Origin: an uncultured bacterium
GTDB lineage: Bacteria > Patescibacteriota > Saccharimonadia > Saccharimonadales > Saccharimonadaceae
NCBI GenBank assembly: GCA_938030735.1
Contig: CALHIM010000003.1
Span: 1 to 5,309 of the forward strand
DNA length: 5,309 bases
Direction: 5' to 3'
Under the pieces are notes generated by a model, which searched no databases, was not told where the DNA came from, and saw only the letters and a list, made by a program, of their open reading frames with translations. Below are positions 3,769 through 5,309 of the stretch, in pieces. The translations under genes were made by a program, and so were the position numbers. The first letter of the stretch is position 1. The number at the start of each line of letters is the position of its first letter.

Positions 3769-5309
3769 TTTGTCCTCCTCGCTTCTTCCGTCCTAAGTTT
3801 TTGGGCGGCGTTTCATCTTTCTTGTTTTGAAGTGGGATATTTTCGAAATTGGCTAAATCGTCGCCGTAGCGTTCCAAACTTTCGGCATAAAGTTTATCAA
3901 TTGGTTGAGCATTTTTCGAAAGAGGCAGACTTTGCCCTGAGACCCACTTGAAGTGGTTGTAAAAAATCGGCATTTGGGCATAAAAGTGAAAAGGTGCAAG
4001 GGTCATAAAATCTTCGAAAGTGAGTTCTGGAGCTTGGCTGGCGAGTTCCTTGGCTTCGTGGTGTTCCAGCGTGAAAATGATTTTACTGCGACAATTACTC
4101 AAAACGCTAGTACGCAGAGTAGATGGCAGTTGCGTCAGGTGCTGGCTGGCGAGAATGTAGCCCACTTTCATTGAACGAGACACTGCAAGGGCATCCTCCA
4201 AATCCACAGGGAGCTTAAGGAATTGCCCTAGCTCATCAATATAAATGGGTAGGAAAGGGCGATTTTCTGGGGCAAGACGGGCTTGGTGGAGGGTTAGCTG
4301 ATAGATGTAATTGATGATAAGCGACCCTATAAATTTAGCGTTTGTCACACCAATCTGCCCTCGATTAAGGTTCACCAGCACCACCTTTTTACTCGTGAAC
4401 AGCTCAATCAAATTAAACTTTTTTGAAGTGGAGGCAAGCATAGCTCGCAGTTCTTTTCGCAATAATAGCTGACGAACTTTGTTCAGAACGGGCGAGATTA
4501 ATACCTCACGGTTTGCTTCGCTTAGCTGGTTGTAGCCCTGCCAGAAATCCAAGAGAAAAGGGTCGGAAATCTGACTTAATAGTTGATTTTGAAAGACAGG
4601 ATTGGTTAAAAATTGAGGCAGTTGGGTAAGATTGGAATTTTCAACTTGTGACAGGACGGTTAAGGTGTGGCTGAGCACATCAACCGTGCGAATACCCCAG
4701 TTGTCGCTGAAAAGTTCTTGAAAAAGATTAAGCAACATATCCGCCACCAGCTCAGGCGAGGTGTAGCGAGTGAGATCAAAAGGATTGAGTCCGATAATTT
4801 TGTTGCTGGAGCTGAGGTCGATGATAACCAAATCTGCTCGCCGTTCTTTTGGGAAATGAGCCAACACTTCTCGCACCAAGTCGCCTTTTGGGTCAATTAA
4901 CAGCGTGCTTCTACCTGCCTGAATATCTGTTAAAATGAACTGGGCGAGTAGGGTAGATTTACCGACACCCGTTCCGCCTAAAACTAATAAATGTTGAGTA
5001 GCGTCTCGAGGTAAAATCTGGAGTGGTTCGTTTTTTAGGCTTTCACCAAATTTTCGAACAGGCACATCTGGCACTTTGTATCCCAAAGGCAGGCGGAGAA
5101 TTTTGGGATGAATATTGGCAATCCCAGCCAGCTCGCCTTCGCCAATCGGGGCAAGCCAAAAACTGGCAAGCTCCTGCGAAGAAAGGGTGAGTGGAAAAGA
5201 CCACGGAATTTGAACTTTATTCACTTTCTCGCTGGAAATTGGGTTGAGAAAAAGTTCGACACCGCTGGATTCTAACATTCGAAAGGCTCCTAAAACGGTA
5301 TGGTATAGC
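3755..5309 (-). CDS. VirD4/TraG/HerA-type conjugation ATPase, N-terminus cut by window edge (partial)
   Basis: This is a P-loop ATPase of the type IV coupling protein/HerA group, expected to pump or deliver DNA at the membrane during conjugation. Numbering from the ATG at 5278: Walker A GGTGVGKST at 101-109, LIDPKGDLV at 127-135 (the DPKG typical of VirD4/TraG proteins), Walker B PIYIDEL at 344-350, and ASQHLTQLP at 377-385, a sensor-like motif common in coupling proteins. The C-terminus (about 486-507) is basic and likely disordered. No membrane helix is seen in this part. The frame stays open from 5278 to the window edge (in-frame LYHTVLGAFR), and this extra sequence looks like the N-terminal region of longer homologues, so I treat the gene as partial. 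The ATG at 5278 does have AGGAG eight bases upstream (5291-5287), so a 507-residue protein starting there remains possible. It overlaps the replication-relaxation gene by 14 bases. Confidence 0.88.
   Translation of the reverse strand, partial: LYHTVLGAFRMLESSGVELFLNPISSEKVNKVQIPWSFPLTLSSQELASFWLAPIGEGELAGIANIHPKILRLPLGYKVPDVPVRKFGESLKNEPLQILPRDATQHLLVLGGTGVGKSTLLAQFILTDIQAGRSTLLIDPKGDLVREVLAHFPKERRADLVIIDLSSSNKIIGLNPFDLTRYTSPELVADMLLNLFQELFSDNWGIRTVDVLSHTLTVLSQVENSNLTQLPQFLTNPVFQNQLLSQISDPFLLDFWQGYNQLSEANREVLISPVLNKVRQLLLRKELRAMLASTSKKFNLIELFTSKKVVLVNLNRGQIGVTNAKFIGSLIINYIYQLTLHQARLAPENRPFLPIYIDELGQFLKLPVDLEDALAVSRSMKVGYILASQHLTQLPSTLRTSVLSNCRSKIIFTLEHHEAKELASQAPELTFEDFMTLAPFHFYAQMPIFYNHFKWVSGQSLPLSKNAQPIDKLYAESLERYGDDLANFENIPLQNKKDETPPKNLGRKKRGGQNGEN
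3773..3780 (-). promoter_or_regulatory. Ribosome binding site of the replication-relaxation gene, inside the ATPase gene
   Basis: GAGGAGGA on the - strand ends four bases before the ATG at 3768, counting the bases 3772-3769. It lies in the codons for the glycine-rich tail of the ATPase, whose stop comes 14 bases into the next gene. This supports translational coupling of the two proteins. Confidence 0.8.

Noticed and set aside
4660..4896. Further open frames of 77-78 codons on both strands inside the ATPase gene
   Set aside because: They overlap the core of the conserved ATPase, just after the Walker A region, and show no family features. They are shadows of that gene.
3712..4954. Exact 15-base direct repeat (3712-3726 and 4940-4954)
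   Set aside because: Both copies encode TLLAQ in the same frame with the same codons, in two different proteins. Chance plus shared codon use explains it better than a functional repeat.

Overview
The window comes from a low-GC Gram-positive bacterium, most likely a Streptococcus. The first 46 bases encode the last residues of a streptococcal-type glyceraldehyde-3-phosphate dehydrogenase, followed by an RluA-family pseudouridine synthase gene. From memory, gap followed by this synthase and then pbp2A is a conserved streptococcal order. Here pbp2A is absent, and the synthase is followed by genes of an integrated mobile element.

Layout: (1) 1-46, 3' end of gap on +, with its intrinsic terminator at 60-92. 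(2) 120-995, RluA-family synthase on -, convergent with gap. Its stop codon lies inside its own terminator, and its promoter is placed so that the mRNA should be leaderless. (3) 996-1136, the probable chromosome/element junction. It holds the synthase promoter, a good divergent + strand promoter that now points into the element, and a strong hairpin. (4) 1137-5309, four element genes, all on -. In transcription order they are a VirD4/TraG/HerA-type ATPase (cut by the window edge), a replication-relaxation family protein, a 40-residue TnpW-like protein, and a TndX/TnpX-type large serine recombinase.

The first three element genes overlap, and each downstream start has a strong Shine-Dalgarno sequence inside the end of the gene before it. 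The recombinase follows after 75 bases. The arrangement suggests one transcript joining DNA transfer (ATPase and relaxation protein) to excision and integration (TnpW-like protein and recombinase). The recombinase gene sits at one end of the element, next to the chromosome. This looks like one end of an integrative conjugative or mobilizable element. Its other end, any relaxase and any cargo are outside the window.

The least understood parts are the replication-relaxation protein, which has residues resembling a PD-(D/E)xK nuclease core, and the tiny TnpW-like protein. The element also differs from the flank in word use: TTCGAA occurs 11 times in it and never in the first 1.1 kb. No tRNA, rRNA, CRISPR array or insertion sequence was seen.
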